From positions 1 to 64,000 of the forward strand of contig NZ_JACXAD010000022.1 of assembly GCF_014699115.1 (NCBI RefSeq): a stretch of DNA of 64,000 nucleotides. The letters run 5' to 3'. The position numbers and the translations under genes were made by a program. The notes under the pieces are model-generated. The model was not told the DNA's origin. It saw only the letters and a program-made list of their open reading frames with translations, and made no database searches. This DNA is from Hymenobacter montanus. GTDB lineage: Bacteria; Bacteroidota; Bacteroidia; Cytophagales; Hymenobacteraceae. Below are positions 48,916 to 57,454 of the stretch, piece by piece. Every line of letters starts with the position of its first letter. Position 1 is the first letter of the stretch.

Positions 48916-50169
48916 ATGTCCGACCAACGCCCACCCGCTCTCGGCTTCATCTTCATCACGATTCTGATTGACGTCATTGGGTTAGGCATCATCATTCCGG
49001 TGGTGCCCAAGCTTATTCAGCAGCTCACGGGCGAGGGGCTGAGCCGGGCGTCGGAGTATTCGGGCTGGCTCACCTTTGCCTATGCCAGCGCGCAGTTCTG
49101 CTTTGCGCCGGTAGTAGGGGGCCTGAGCGACAAGCTGGGGCGGCGGCCGGTGCTGCTGGGGGCCCTGCTGGGCCTGGGGCTCGACTACGTCTTTCTGAGC
49201 TTCGCCCCTACTTTGGCGTGGCTGTTCGTGGGGCGCGTGCTGGCGGGCATCACGGGGGCCAGCTTTACCACGGCCACGGCCTACATCGCCGACATCAGCG
49301 CGCCGGAGAAGCGGGCCCAGAACTTTGGGCTGGTGGGCGCGGCGTTTGGCATCGGCTTTATCATCGGGCCGGCCATCGGCGGGCTGCTGGCGGATTTCGG
49401 GGCCCGGGTGCCGTTTATGGTTGCGGCGGGGCTGAGCTTATGCAATGTTCTCTACGGGTTTTTCGTGTTGCCCGAGTCGCTGCTGCCCGCGCAGCGGCGG
49501 CCGTTTGAGTGGCGCCGGGCCAACCCCGTGGCCTCGCTGCTGCGGCTGGGCAATTACCCCGCCGTGCTGGGCTTGGTGGCCTCGCTGGTACTGATTTACC
49601 TGGCCGGCTCGGCCACGCAGTCGGTCTGGGCCTTTTACACCATGTACAAGTTTAGCTGGACCGAAAGGCTGGTGGGCATCTCCCTGGGCGTGGTGGGGCT
49701 GTTTTCCGGGATCGTGCAGGGTGGGCTGGTGCGGGTGGCCATCCCGAAGCTGGGCGCGGCCCGGGCCATCGTGGTGGGGCTGCTGTGCTACGCGGTGGGG
49801 TTTGTGCTGTTCGCTTTTGCCCCCCGCGGCTGGCTGATGCTGGTCTTTCTGGCGCCCTACTGCCTGGGGGGACTGGCCGGGCCGGCGCTGCAAGGCACCA
49901 TCTCGGGCCAGGTGCCGGCCAACGAGCAGGGCGAGCTGCAGGGCTCGCTCACCAGCCTCCTCAGCGCTACCGGCGTGTTCGGGCCCCTGCTGATGACCCA
50001 CCTGTTCGGGTATTTCACCCAGCCCGCGGCGCCAGTGCAGTTTCCGGGGGCGCCGTTCTTGCTCGGCGCCGTGCTGGCGCTGGCCAGCGTGGCCCTGGCC
50101 GTGCGCTCCCTTAAAAAGCATCCGCCCGTGGCGGCCGCGCCCCCTGGTCCGGCCGTATCCGCGCACTAG
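48916..50169 (+). CDS. MFS transporter, TCR/Tet type
   Basis: A 417-aa 12-segment major facilitator. The start MSDQRPPALGFIFITILIDV gives the first membrane segment. GGLSDKLGRRPVLL is motif A between segments 2 and 3, and RVLAGITGASFTTATAYIAD is the motif-C region of drug-proton antiporters. It resembles TetA-like proteins of Bacteroidota. The substrate is unknown, and no TetR gene is nearby. Confidence 0.88.
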   Translation: MSDQRPPALGFIFITILIDVIGLGIIIPVVPKLIQQLTGEGLSRASEYSGWLTFAYASAQFCFAPVVGGLSDKLGRRPVLLGALLGLGLDYVFLSFAPTLAWLFVGRVLAGITGASFTTATAYIADISAPEKRAQNFGLVGAAFGIGFIIGPAIGGLLADFGARVPFMVAAGLSLCNVLYGFFVLPESLLPAQRRPFEWRRANPVASLLRLGNYPAVLGLVASLVLIYLAGSATQSVWAFYTMYKFSWTERLVGISLGVVGLFSGIVQGGLVRVAIPKLGAARAIVVGLLCYAVGFVLFAFAPRGWLMLVFLAPYCLGGLAGPALQGTISGQVPANEQGELQGSLTSLLSATGVFGPLLMTHLFGYFTQPAAPVQFPGAPFLLGAVLALASVALAVRSLKKHPPVAAAPPGPAVSAH

Positions 50170-50245
50170 CGTCCGGCAAGGAGCGGGGATAGGACTGGCC
50201 ACCAAATTTCGTATCTTGGCTCAAGTCGCCCTGCTCCACCCTGCC

Positions 50246-50671
50246 ATGCCCTCTATTACCCTGCCCTTGTTCCAGGTTACACCCCGGCCCGATCTGGGCA
50301 TTTTGGTGGGCCGCTGGGGCTACCAACCCGACCCGTCCGAACTTCCCGCCGTTTACGCGCAGCTGGCCGAGGCTGGGCTGCGCGACGGCTCCCGCTTCTG
50401 GCTGCAGGACATTCGCCGCCGCACCCTCAACGACCCTTATACTACCCAGTGGCTGCTCGCCGAGTACTTCCCCAACGTGGCGGCACAACTGGGTGGCCGG
50501 CTCTACGTGGCGTACCTGGTCAGCCCCGACTTGCACCACCACATCGTTACCGGGCCTGCGTTTGAGCCCATTGCCTCCTACCAGGACAAGCCTTTCGTAC
50601 TGGCCTTCTTCGGCAAGGAGGGTGAAGCCATGGATTGGCTCAACGAGCAACGCACCGCCGACCCTGCTTAA
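50246..50671 (+). CDS. hypothetical protein, 141 aa
   Basis: A soluble alpha/beta protein from ATG 50246, with LGILVGRWGYQPDPSELPAV and GSRFWLQDIRRRTLN. It resembles STAS-like or 'SpoIIAA-like' Hymenobacter proteins of unknown role. It stands alone after the transporter. Confidence 0.6.
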   Translation: MPSITLPLFQVTPRPDLGILVGRWGYQPDPSELPAVYAQLAEAGLRDGSRFWLQDIRRRTLNDPYTTQWLLAEYFPNVAAQLGGRLYVAYLVSPDLHHHIVTGPAFEPIASYQDKPFVLAFFGKEGEAMDWLNEQRTADPA

Positions 50672-50738
50672 CCCCGGGGTGTGGTCGAACTTGCCGTCGG
50701 CCAGCTCTTGCGGTGGCAAGAGCTGTATGCCAACAGTT

Positions 50739-50841
50739 AGAGCGGTTCCCAAGTCAGGGTACCGTTTTCATAGGAATTAAAAATGAAGAATTAAAAATCA
50801 GCTGGTCAATTTTTTAATTCTTCATTTTTAATTTTTAATTC
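50739..50841. repeat. AT-rich palindromic repeat, copy 3 (MITE-like)
   Basis: AGAGCGGTTC...GGTACCG, then GGAATTAAAAATGAAGAATT, a CAGCTGGTCA centre and the complementary arm to AATTCC. It is the reverse-complement relative of copy 2. The remaining bases to 51132 hold no gene. Confidence 0.75.
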
Positions 50842-51070
50842 CTGTGTAAATAGCCACTGTATTGGCGGCAAAGACTATTGACTGTCGAGGGCGCGGATTT
50901 TGTACCCGTCGAAAAGATGGTCAGCTATAAAACCCATAGTCCGGCACCAGTGTGGCGGGCTCATTACCGCCCGTGTTAATTCGTCGCGGCAGCCCGGCTA
51001 CGCTGGCCGGGCAGGACCACCTTTTCTATATCGTTACTTTTGACCGGCTACTTATCTGCCACTAACACAG

Positions 51071-51101
51071 AAAGAGCGGCCCGCATCAGCAGGCCCCTCT
51101 T
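51071..51101 (-). terminator. terminator of the T9SS-protein gene
   Basis: AAAGAGCGGCCCGC-ATCA-GCAGGCCCCTCTT, nearly the same as the terminator at 52330, on the minus strand after the stop. Confidence 0.6.
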
Positions 51102-51132
51102 GCCATGAGGTTTCAACCGGAAGCTGTAAGCG

Positions 51133-52173
51133 CTACCTTTCCACCGATACCTGGCGGATGGAGAATTCGTTGCCGTTCTGCACCTTGAGTGAGTACACGC
51201 CATCCGCCAAATGGCTCAGGTCGAGCTTATTGTTCATATTATCGCGCACCGTGGCCGTGTGCACCCGCTGCCCAAGCAGATTCGTGACTTCTACCTGCAG
51301 TCCGTTGCTGGCATTGGCCCCGCGCACGTCAACGGAGAAGACGCCGCTGCTCGGGTTGGGGTACACGCTCACGGCCCGCTCCAGGGCGGCGGAGGTGCCG
51401 AGCAGGGTCGCGGTGAAGCGGAAGGTCCGGCCAGCCGTTGGCAAGCTTGTTTTGTCGTATTGAAAAGGTTGAAGACCGCCTTGCCACGTAGCCGCCGACC
51501 ACGCGGTCGCGGCAGACTTGACGCCAAACACTACGCGGCCGACGGCCGTGCCCGAGCCTTTCAAACCGACACCTGAGATTCCCGTACTTGCCGTGCCGGT
51601 GCTTGGAGTGAAGGGGCCATACACAAATTCTATAGCGTTAGTGGTTTCATACAGCTTTACTTGGAAGCTGGCGTTGGTAAATTGCTGTGATTCAAGATCT
51701 CTTATACCGGACCATTCCACAGTGCATACGCGGTTAGGCGCCGTGCCAGTGGTTTGAAAGCGGAAGCTCGTAGCAGGGGAGGCCCCGGCCAAGTCTGTGA
51801 ACAACGGAAACAGCATGTTATTGTCAGCTGCATTAGTGCTGCTCACGAAATCAGCTAAGATACTACTAGGCGGCGTGCTGCCTAGCTTTAGTGCTCCGTT
51901 AGTGTTTAAGACAAACTGGGTGAAGCTCTGGCCGTTGTAGTTGAATGTGAAGCCGATGGCTTGAGGCGCTGAGTTGGCGTCGTCCGGGTCACTCACCACA
52001 ATGGCCGTGCTAGTATTATTGAGCGGATTATAAGCACCAGCTGTGCTGGTAACGGCGGTGGGAGAATAGTTCAGCGCTTGGCCGTGGGCGGCGAACGCAC
52101 CAAGGCCGAGTAAGGCCAGCAAAGCCAGGTTTTTGCGATCAAAGAAGTGCGAGAGTAAGTGAGTTTTTTCCAT
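51133..52173 (-). CDS. secreted protein with T9SS C-terminal sorting domain
   Basis: A 346-aa protein. A Sec signal (NLALLALLGLGAFAAHGQA) is followed by a beta-rich adhesin-like domain (ALNYSPTAVTSTAGAYNPL, FTFNYNGQSFTQFVLNTNGA). The last 75 residues are a Por secretion domain (SVYPNPSSGVFSVDV, LDLSHLADGVYSLKVQNG). It crosses the outer membrane by the type IX system and is anchored or released. The truncated neighbour at 52388 is a close paralogue. Confidence 0.88.
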   Translation of the reverse strand: MEKTHLLSHFFDRKNLALLALLGLGAFAAHGQALNYSPTAVTSTAGAYNPLNNTSTAIVVSDPDDANSAPQAIGFTFNYNGQSFTQFVLNTNGALKLGSTPPSSILADFVSSTNAADNNMLFPLFTDLAGASPATSFRFQTTGTAPNRVCTVEWSGIRDLESQQFTNASFQVKLYETTNAIEFVYGPFTPSTGTASTGISGVGLKGSGTAVGRVVFGVKSAATAWSAATWQGGLQPFQYDKTSLPTAGRTFRFTATLLGTSAALERAVSVYPNPSSGVFSVDVRGANASNGLQVEVTNLLGQRVHTATVRDNMNNKLDLSHLADGVYSLKVQNGNEFSIRQVSVER

Positions 52174-52329
52174 GTGTTCAGATAAGGTAAAATGAGAATG
52201 CCATAGCGCGTACGCTAGTTATGTCTATTTGTTGCACCAATTTGAAAGAAAACCATATCGCTTCGAGTTATCTTACTATAACCGACAGCTTCTGCGCTAA
52301 AGCCTACTTGCTATCCGCCGCTGACGCAG

Positions 52330-52361
52330 AAAGAGCGGCCTGCATCAGCAGGCCGCTCTTT
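52330..52361 (-). terminator. terminator of the truncated paralogue
   Basis: AAAGAGCGGCCTGC-ATCA-GCAGGCCGCTCTTT, a perfect 14-bp stem on the minus strand after the stop. Confidence 0.85.
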
Positions 52362-52387
52362 CCATGAGCTTTCCACAGCCGGAAGCA

Positions 52388-53165
52388 CTACCTCTGCACC
52401 GACACCTGGCGGATGGAGAATTCGTTGCCGTTCTGCACCTTGAGTGAGTATACGCCATCCGCCAAATGGCTCAGGTCGAGCTTATTGTTCATATTATCGC
52501 GCACCGTGGCCGTGTGCACCCGCTGCCCAAGCAGATTCGTGACTTCTACCTGCAGCCCGTTGCTGGCATTGGCCCCGCGCACGTCAACGGAGAAGACGCC
52601 GCTGCTCGGGTTGGGGAATACGCTCACGGCCCGCGTCAGGGCGGCGGAGGTGCCGAGCAGGGTCGCGGTGAAGCGGAAGGTCCGGTCAGCCGTTGGCAAG
52701 GTGGCTTTGTTGTAGTCGAAAGCCTGGCTTGTATAAATGCTGCCCTGCCACATCGCCGCCGACCACGCGGTTGTGGCTGACTTGGTGCCGAGCACTAAGC
52801 TGCCGGCGGTATTGGCCGAGCCTTTCAGGCCGACAGATGCGAATCTCATTTCTGACGCGCCGGTACCTGGAGTGATAGGACCATACACGAATTCTATATT
52901 GTTACTGGTTTCATACAGCTTTGCTTGGAAGCTGGCGTTGGTAAACTGCTTCGTTGGTTGAAATTCGTCCATACCAGACCATTCCACGGTGCATACGCGG
53001 GTAGGAGCCGTGCCAGTGGTTTGAAAGCGGAAGCTGGTTGTGGAGGCCCCGACCAAATCGGTAAATAGCGGAAATAATATGTTGTTATCAGCCGGATTAG
53101 CGCTCAGCAGAAAATCAAGAATAACCCCGCTGGGCGGAGTGCTGCCTAGCTTTAAGGCTCCATTT
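52388..53165 (-). pseudogene. T9SS sorting-domain protein truncated by prophage
   Basis: From GALKLGSTPPSG onward the product follows the 51133-52173 protein to the end, with an almost identical C-terminal sorting domain. The signal peptide and first 90 or so residues are missing. The sequence left of the break, near 53165, is unrelated and leads into the prophage. The open frame to 53290 has no signal peptide, so the protein cannot be exported. The two genes arose by tandem duplication with their terminators. Confidence 0.85.
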
Positions 53166-53288
53166 GGAATCGGCAAAACGACAGGGACAAAAAAAATTAA
53201 ACGGATGGGACAATTTTTCTGCGCGAAAAAACACTTTTTGAAAACAGTTTGAAAAGTGCCTCTTTCTGAAAAAATGCCCGTAACAAGC
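53166..53288. other. prophage end with direct repeats
   Basis: AAAACGACAGGGACAA at 53175-53190 and TAAACGGATGGGACAA at 53197-53212 repeat 22 bases apart, at the very edge where similarity to the host gene stops. CACTTTTTG...GAAAAGTG follows as an inverted repeat. Such end repeats occur in transposable phages as transposase sites, but here this is only suggestive. Confidence 0.5.
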
Positions 53289-53316
53289 AAAAAACCCGGC
53301 TACAAGCCGGGTTTTT
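53289..53316 (-). terminator. terminator of the tail operon
   Basis: AAAAAACCCGGC-TACA-AGCCGGGTTTTT, a strong hairpin 13 bases after the last tail gene. Confidence 0.85.
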
Positions 53317-53328
53317 CTTTTCAAGCTG

Positions 53329-54249
53329 TTAAAGTAAGCCAATCCACTCCCTAGCGCCTAAAGCCACGTATGGTGGCCGGTTTTCGTGTTCGTCGGTTCC
53401 ACCTAAAGCATTACCGCCCGCTGCATCTAGCGTGTGGGTGTGGGAACCTGCCTGCTGCACTGAAGCGGTGGTTGTGCCACCGGATGCGCCGTTTTGCTGG
53501 CCTACGAACACGCCGTAAATGCGACTGGAATCGTCGCCTTCGTGGGCAACTGTGGCGTTGTGGGTGTGCTGGCCAGCGTTACCCATATTGTGGGTATGCC
53601 GTGGTACTTCTGTAGCACCCAGGGTCACTTTTGCAGCGCCACCCGTTACACCCAGCGCATAATCTGATGAGCGTGAATCAGCAACCACGGGGAAACGGCC
53701 ACGAATATCAACAGTAGTGCCGTTACCACTGAGCTGCCACCCATACGCTTTGGTGCCGTACTTGCCTTTGCCGCTGGTGTCGTAGTCAGTGGCCACAATC
53801 CGAGTGCTGAACTGCAAATCACCCACTTCACGCAGTAGGGCTTCACGGGCTTTTTCAAAGCGCAGCACACCTTCCGGCATCACCCGCACCGCTTCACCTG
53901 TGCCACCTACGGCGCGAATGGCCACCTTCCGTTCTGACATACAGGCACGGGAAACGCCATCGAAATACGGGCGCATATCTGTATCCACCGCCGCATCCAG
54001 ATACAGTTCCATTGGTAGGGTAACACCTGCGGCCCCGTTGAAACGATGGATGCCGCTTTCCAGAAATACCAGGCCATTCCCAATATCGACCTGGCCACCT
54101 GCCTGCGGCCGAATTTCACAGCCCGACACCACACAGGCAGGCAAGCCTAAGAACTGGCCATAGATGGCGTATTGCGTTTGTTCCTGAAGCGTTTTCAGGT
54201 CATCAAGCCCCCGAGGGCGGCCGTTCAAATCAAATAGAAGATTCAGCAT
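53329..54249 (-). CDS. tail fibre protein with collar domain
   Basis: A 306-aa protein, last of the tail operon. The N-terminus (MLNLLFDLNGRPRGLDDLKT) suggests attachment to the baseplate. The C-terminal half has Gly-rich repeats with paired His (VPRHTHNMGNAGQHTHNATV, GSHTHTLDAAGG) and the ending RPPYVALGAREWIGLL, as in phage tail-collar fibres. The His-x-His sites may bind metal in the trimer. It is a probable host-recognition or needle fibre. It overlaps the upstream stop by one base. Confidence 0.82.
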   Translation of the reverse strand: MLNLLFDLNGRPRGLDDLKTLQEQTQYAIYGQFLGLPACVVSGCEIRPQAGGQVDIGNGLVFLESGIHRFNGAAGVTLPMELYLDAAVDTDMRPYFDGVSRACMSERKVAIRAVGGTGEAVRVMPEGVLRFEKAREALLREVGDLQFSTRIVATDYDTSGKGKYGTKAYGWQLSGNGTTVDIRGRFPVVADSRSSDYALGVTGGAAKVTLGATEVPRHTHNMGNAGQHTHNATVAHEGDDSSRIYGVFVGQQNGASGGTTTASVQQAGSHTHTLDAAGGNALGGTDEHENRPPYVALGAREWIGLL

Positions 54250-54758
54250 TACACGTAGTTGATTGAGTATTTAACCATTGCCAGCTTCAGCTGACGGATT
54301 CTTGCATTCAGGGCCGCTTCCTGCGGCCTGAGCGATTGAGGCACTTCTACAATGAAGCCCACCTGGTTCACGATTTCCTGAAAGAAGAAATCATATTCAA
54401 AGGGCGGGCACTCGCTGATGAAGCGCAGATACTCCTGTGGCTGGTGGTTCTCAGCCATGAAGAAATCATAATCGGCTTCTATCTGCTCATCTGAATTGAT
54501 GATGCGAATGCGAGTAAAGGCCGGGTCAAATTGGTCGTTCAAAGACCGTTCAAACGCCATTTTTTGCCCCGAGTAAGACAGCTTGCGCTTCGTGGTAGCA
54601 GCGTAGCCCACAAAGCGAGTGTAGAGCGTGGCCACAGGTGAGGCCAGGGCCATCAAGTAGGCCCGCAGCACTGGTTTCCGCAGCAGGTAAGGCTTCAGCC
54701 CTGTCACCAGGGCACCGATGTCAAAACGGTAGCGTAGGGGTGTGCTGTTATTGGGCAT
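54249..54758 (-). CDS. tail protein, gpI-like position, 169 aa
   Basis: Follows the baseplate J gene with an 11-base overlap, the place of gpI in P2-like tails. It is helical and polar with FDPAFTRIRIINSDEQIEAD. It may join the baseplate wedge to the fibre. The family is not recognised by sequence. Confidence 0.6.
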   Translation of the reverse strand: MPNNSTPLRYRFDIGALVTGLKPYLLRKPVLRAYLMALASPVATLYTRFVGYAATTKRKLSYSGQKMAFERSLNDQFDPAFTRIRIINSDEQIEADYDFFMAENHQPQEYLRFISECPPFEYDFFFQEIVNQVGFIVEVPQSLRPQEAALNARIRQLKLAMVKYSINYV

Positions 54759-55584
54759 TGGGCACGAAGGTGATAGTGTCTAAGAATCCATCCCCGGCCG
54801 CATCATCCTCCACAATGAAGCCCGCCACGGTTTCATAAAACCGCGTGATGGCCACCGCCTGGCCAGTGCCATTTCGGGCCGATACAGTTCCCAGCAGCAC
54901 ATCTTTCACCCCGGCCACGGATTGGATGGCATCTTCAATCTTGCTCAGGTACACCAGGCCATCAAAGTCCAGGCTTGCCAGATACAGCCGTAGCGCCGCC
55001 CGTACCGCAGCCTTCAGCGCATCCAGGTTCACCAGCGGATTGAAATACACCGTGGCCAGCACCTTCAGCCGGTCCGCGTCGCCTGTGGTTTCGACAATGC
55101 GCGTTCCTGGAAAACGGATTTGGGCAATGTAGCCGCGCACCTGCGTCATTTCCGGCCCGGTCAATGCCCGCAGGCCACCCGGCGCACTCGCGTCATCGGT
55201 GGCCAGCTTCAGGAAGAGCTGATTGGTGGTGTAGTTCTCTTTGGCTGTGGCCTGCGTCACCAGCTTCAAACCAGTGCTACCAGCCGGGTAGTGGATGCCA
55301 TCGTCATCCACCACCAGCTGGTCGCCTTGTTGAAACTTCTTTACCTGTATCGCATACCACTGCGCCGTTCCTGGCTGCGCCCTGGCCAGCTTCGCATCCA
55401 CGTCCGCCATGTGACGGTCAAAGATGGTTTCATGCACCCGCAGCACCACGGCCATCACGTAGGCCAGCAGCCGGTAAATGGCAACGGCTGACGGACTGGT
55501 CAGACCTTCAGGCCCGGCCAGCTCAGGCGTGGCCGCTATCTCATCCAGAATACTGGTTTCAATTTCATCTATTGTTCTGGCCAT
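54748..55584 (-). CDS. baseplate J-like protein
   Basis: 278 aa from ATG 55584. The DEIETSILDEIAATPEL start, the middle RFPGTRIVETTGDADRLKVL and the C-terminal LVNLDALKAAVRAALRLYLA with IEDAIQSVAGVKDV match the J/gp47 wedge family. It forms the outer wedge of the baseplate with gp25. Start ATG 55584 is one base beyond the upstream stop. Confidence 0.8.
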   Translation of the reverse strand: MARTIDEIETSILDEIAATPELAGPEGLTSPSAVAIYRLLAYVMAVVLRVHETIFDRHMADVDAKLARAQPGTAQWYAIQVKKFQQGDQLVVDDDGIHYPAGSTGLKLVTQATAKENYTTNQLFLKLATDDASAPGGLRALTGPEMTQVRGYIAQIRFPGTRIVETTGDADRLKVLATVYFNPLVNLDALKAAVRAALRLYLASLDFDGLVYLSKIEDAIQSVAGVKDVLLGTVSARNGTGQAVAITRFYETVAGFIVEDDAAGDGFLDTITFVPNAQ

Positions 55585-55585
55585 C

Positions 55586-56023
55586 TTATGCGGGGTTTTT
55601 GCGAGTGATGCGGACGTAAACACTGCCCACGGGATAACTCAGTCTAATTTGAAGAACGCCGAACTGATTAGGCGCAATGGTCATTTGGGCGGTTTGGCCT
55701 GCGGCGTAGCGATTGGAACCAGTCAGCGCGAATACAATCGGCTGGTTTTCTGGCAAAGTGGCCTGATAAGGAACCGCAGGATTATGGAAGAGCGGAAGCG
55801 TGTTTTGTTGGCCCGTGACAGGGTCATAGTAGTCCAGGGTGTAAGAGGTTCCGGCATCCACAGGGGAACCGAATTCATCCAGCACCACCAGCAGGAAATT
55901 GGTGGCCAGCGTGACGCCAAAACCAAAGTGGCCAAACACATCAGACGCCACAGGCGTCATCTGAACTCCAAAACCGTAGTGACCAACCTTGCCAGCAGCC
56001 AGGGCATCCGTGTATTCTGACAT
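55586..56023 (-). CDS. tail structural protein, 145 aa
   Basis: A beta-rich protein (VGHYGFGVQMTPVASDVFGHF and a second similar start, FGHFGFGVTLATNF) with an immunoglobulin-like C-terminus (LPLFHNPAVPYQATLPENQP). Could be a small fibre or decoration protein. It lies between the fibre and J genes. Confidence 0.55.
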   Translation of the reverse strand: MSEYTDALAAGKVGHYGFGVQMTPVASDVFGHFGFGVTLATNFLLVVLDEFGSPVDAGTSYTLDYYDPVTGQQNTLPLFHNPAVPYQATLPENQPIVFALTGSNRYAAGQTAQMTIAPNQFGVLQIRLSYPVGSVYVRITRKNPA

Positions 56024-56026
56024 GGC

Positions 56027-57448
56027 CTAGCTGTAATAGTTGTTAATGGCCCGATACTCGATTTGCACCCACAGGGCGCGAACGTTTTGAACGTTGGCGG
56101 GTGTGGCATCAAAGAGTTGGTCCCCGTTGCCCCGGTTGGTGGCCTGGTTCCAGGAAGGCACCGCGCCCACCTCAAAGGGAAGGAAGGTGGCACCCGTAAC
56201 CCAATCTGTGGCCACAGCGTCCAAAGGTGCCTGACGGGTGGACCAGCGCATCCCAATGGTCAATCTGTGAGGCGTCACACCAGCGTCCCCGCTGGCATAG
56301 TCCACGGCCACCGGCACGTTGTTGTTTTGAACGTCCGGCTGGTTACTGTCAAAGCTGGCTGCTGTGGCGGGGAAAGACGTATCAAAGTTGTAGCCAGTCA
56401 GCACCGGCACCGCCCGCAGAATTTGAGCCACCGCAGCCACCTGGACGGGCGCAATCCGATACCGCGCCTGAAAGTTGCCAGCTGTGTTTTCCGTGATGTA
56501 AATAGACCCTTGCTGTGACCAGGAAAACCCTGTCAACACCAGGAAATTCACAATGCTGCCATCAGCTGAGTTTACCAGCCAAGTATTGCCAGGCGTACAC
56601 ACCTGGCCAGCGGTGCAAGTGCTGACTAAATACCAGCCCTGCGCATATCGCAAATGAACGGGGCCAATGCCAGCGGCTAGGTGTGGCGAATCCAGGCGTA
56701 AAGTATAATCCTCACGCGCTGAATTATTGAAGCGCGGGTCCACACTCACACAGTTCGGAAACCAAGTAGCGTCAGCAGCTTTCGCGGCGGCTAGTGTTGG
56801 GTAAAAAGTGCCCGCCACGATAATAGGTCCACGGATATTATTATTTGAGCAGTCCGCAGGGTTTTGGACCGTCATGGTAGAAAGCGGGTCCGTGTAGCTG
56901 TATTTAATCCAGTAAACGGCCAAGTTGCTATTGAAAAAAAGGCAGCGCGTAAAACGGACAAGGTTGCTTCCCGTCCCATCCAGCATCCCTTTGAAAATGG
57001 AGCTTTCAGCCGCCGGAAAAGTCCCGCCACCAGTGGTCAGGACCGCCCCGGCTAAGTTGTTCTGAGCCTTCACAAAACATCTGTTCAGGAAGCTGACTAG
57101 GTTGTCTGTGCCAGCTAGTTGAAAAGACTGGCCCACTACAATGCGCAAGTCATACAATTCTGTGTCAACTGGTCCGCCGTAGATTTTGTACACGTCTAAA
57201 TTGTTGCCCTGAATTTGGACTAGGCCATCAGCAACAACGCGGTGGTTTATGGCTATGCGGCCTTCCATCGCATAATTGCCAGCGCCCACCACGATGTAGG
57301 ATGGCCCGAGGTTCTGAGTGTAGCAAAGAATAGTATTGAAGGGGTCTTCAGGCGCACCTGTGCCACCCGCGCCACCAGTTTTTGAAACAAAGGCCACGCC
57401 GGATTCGGGTAAGCCATTTTGTAGGTGCCAATGGAAATTATGGAGCAT
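56027..57448 (-). CDS. tail fibre/spike-like protein, 473 aa
   Basis: A large beta-rich protein, with short repeats consistent with a beta-helix (residues 40-200: VGAGNYAMEGRIAINHRVVA and onward) and a C-terminal domain with EYRAINNYYS at the end. A starting Gly-rich FVSKTGGAGGTGAPEDPFNT often precedes beta-helical polysaccharide-binding parts. It could recognise or degrade surface sugars. Confidence 0.6.
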   Translation of the reverse strand: MLHNFHWHLQNGLPESGVAFVSKTGGAGGTGAPEDPFNTILCYTQNLGPSYIVVGAGNYAMEGRIAINHRVVADGLVQIQGNNLDVYKIYGGPVDTELYDLRIVVGQSFQLAGTDNLVSFLNRCFVKAQNNLAGAVLTTGGGTFPAAESSIFKGMLDGTGSNLVRFTRCLFFNSNLAVYWIKYSYTDPLSTMTVQNPADCSNNNIRGPIIVAGTFYPTLAAAKAADATWFPNCVSVDPRFNNSAREDYTLRLDSPHLAAGIGPVHLRYAQGWYLVSTCTAGQVCTPGNTWLVNSADGSIVNFLVLTGFSWSQQGSIYITENTAGNFQARYRIAPVQVAAVAQILRAVPVLTGYNFDTSFPATAASFDSNQPDVQNNNVPVAVDYASGDAGVTPHRLTIGMRWSTRQAPLDAVATDWVTGATFLPFEVGAVPSWNQATNRGNGDQLFDATPANVQNVRALWVQIEYRAINNYYS

Positions 57449-57454
57449 GGTGAA

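Noticed and set aside
53166..53290. N-terminal part of the second T9SS protein as read from 53290
   Set aside because: The 42 residues are unrelated to the paralogue, contain no signal peptide and fall in the prophage end.
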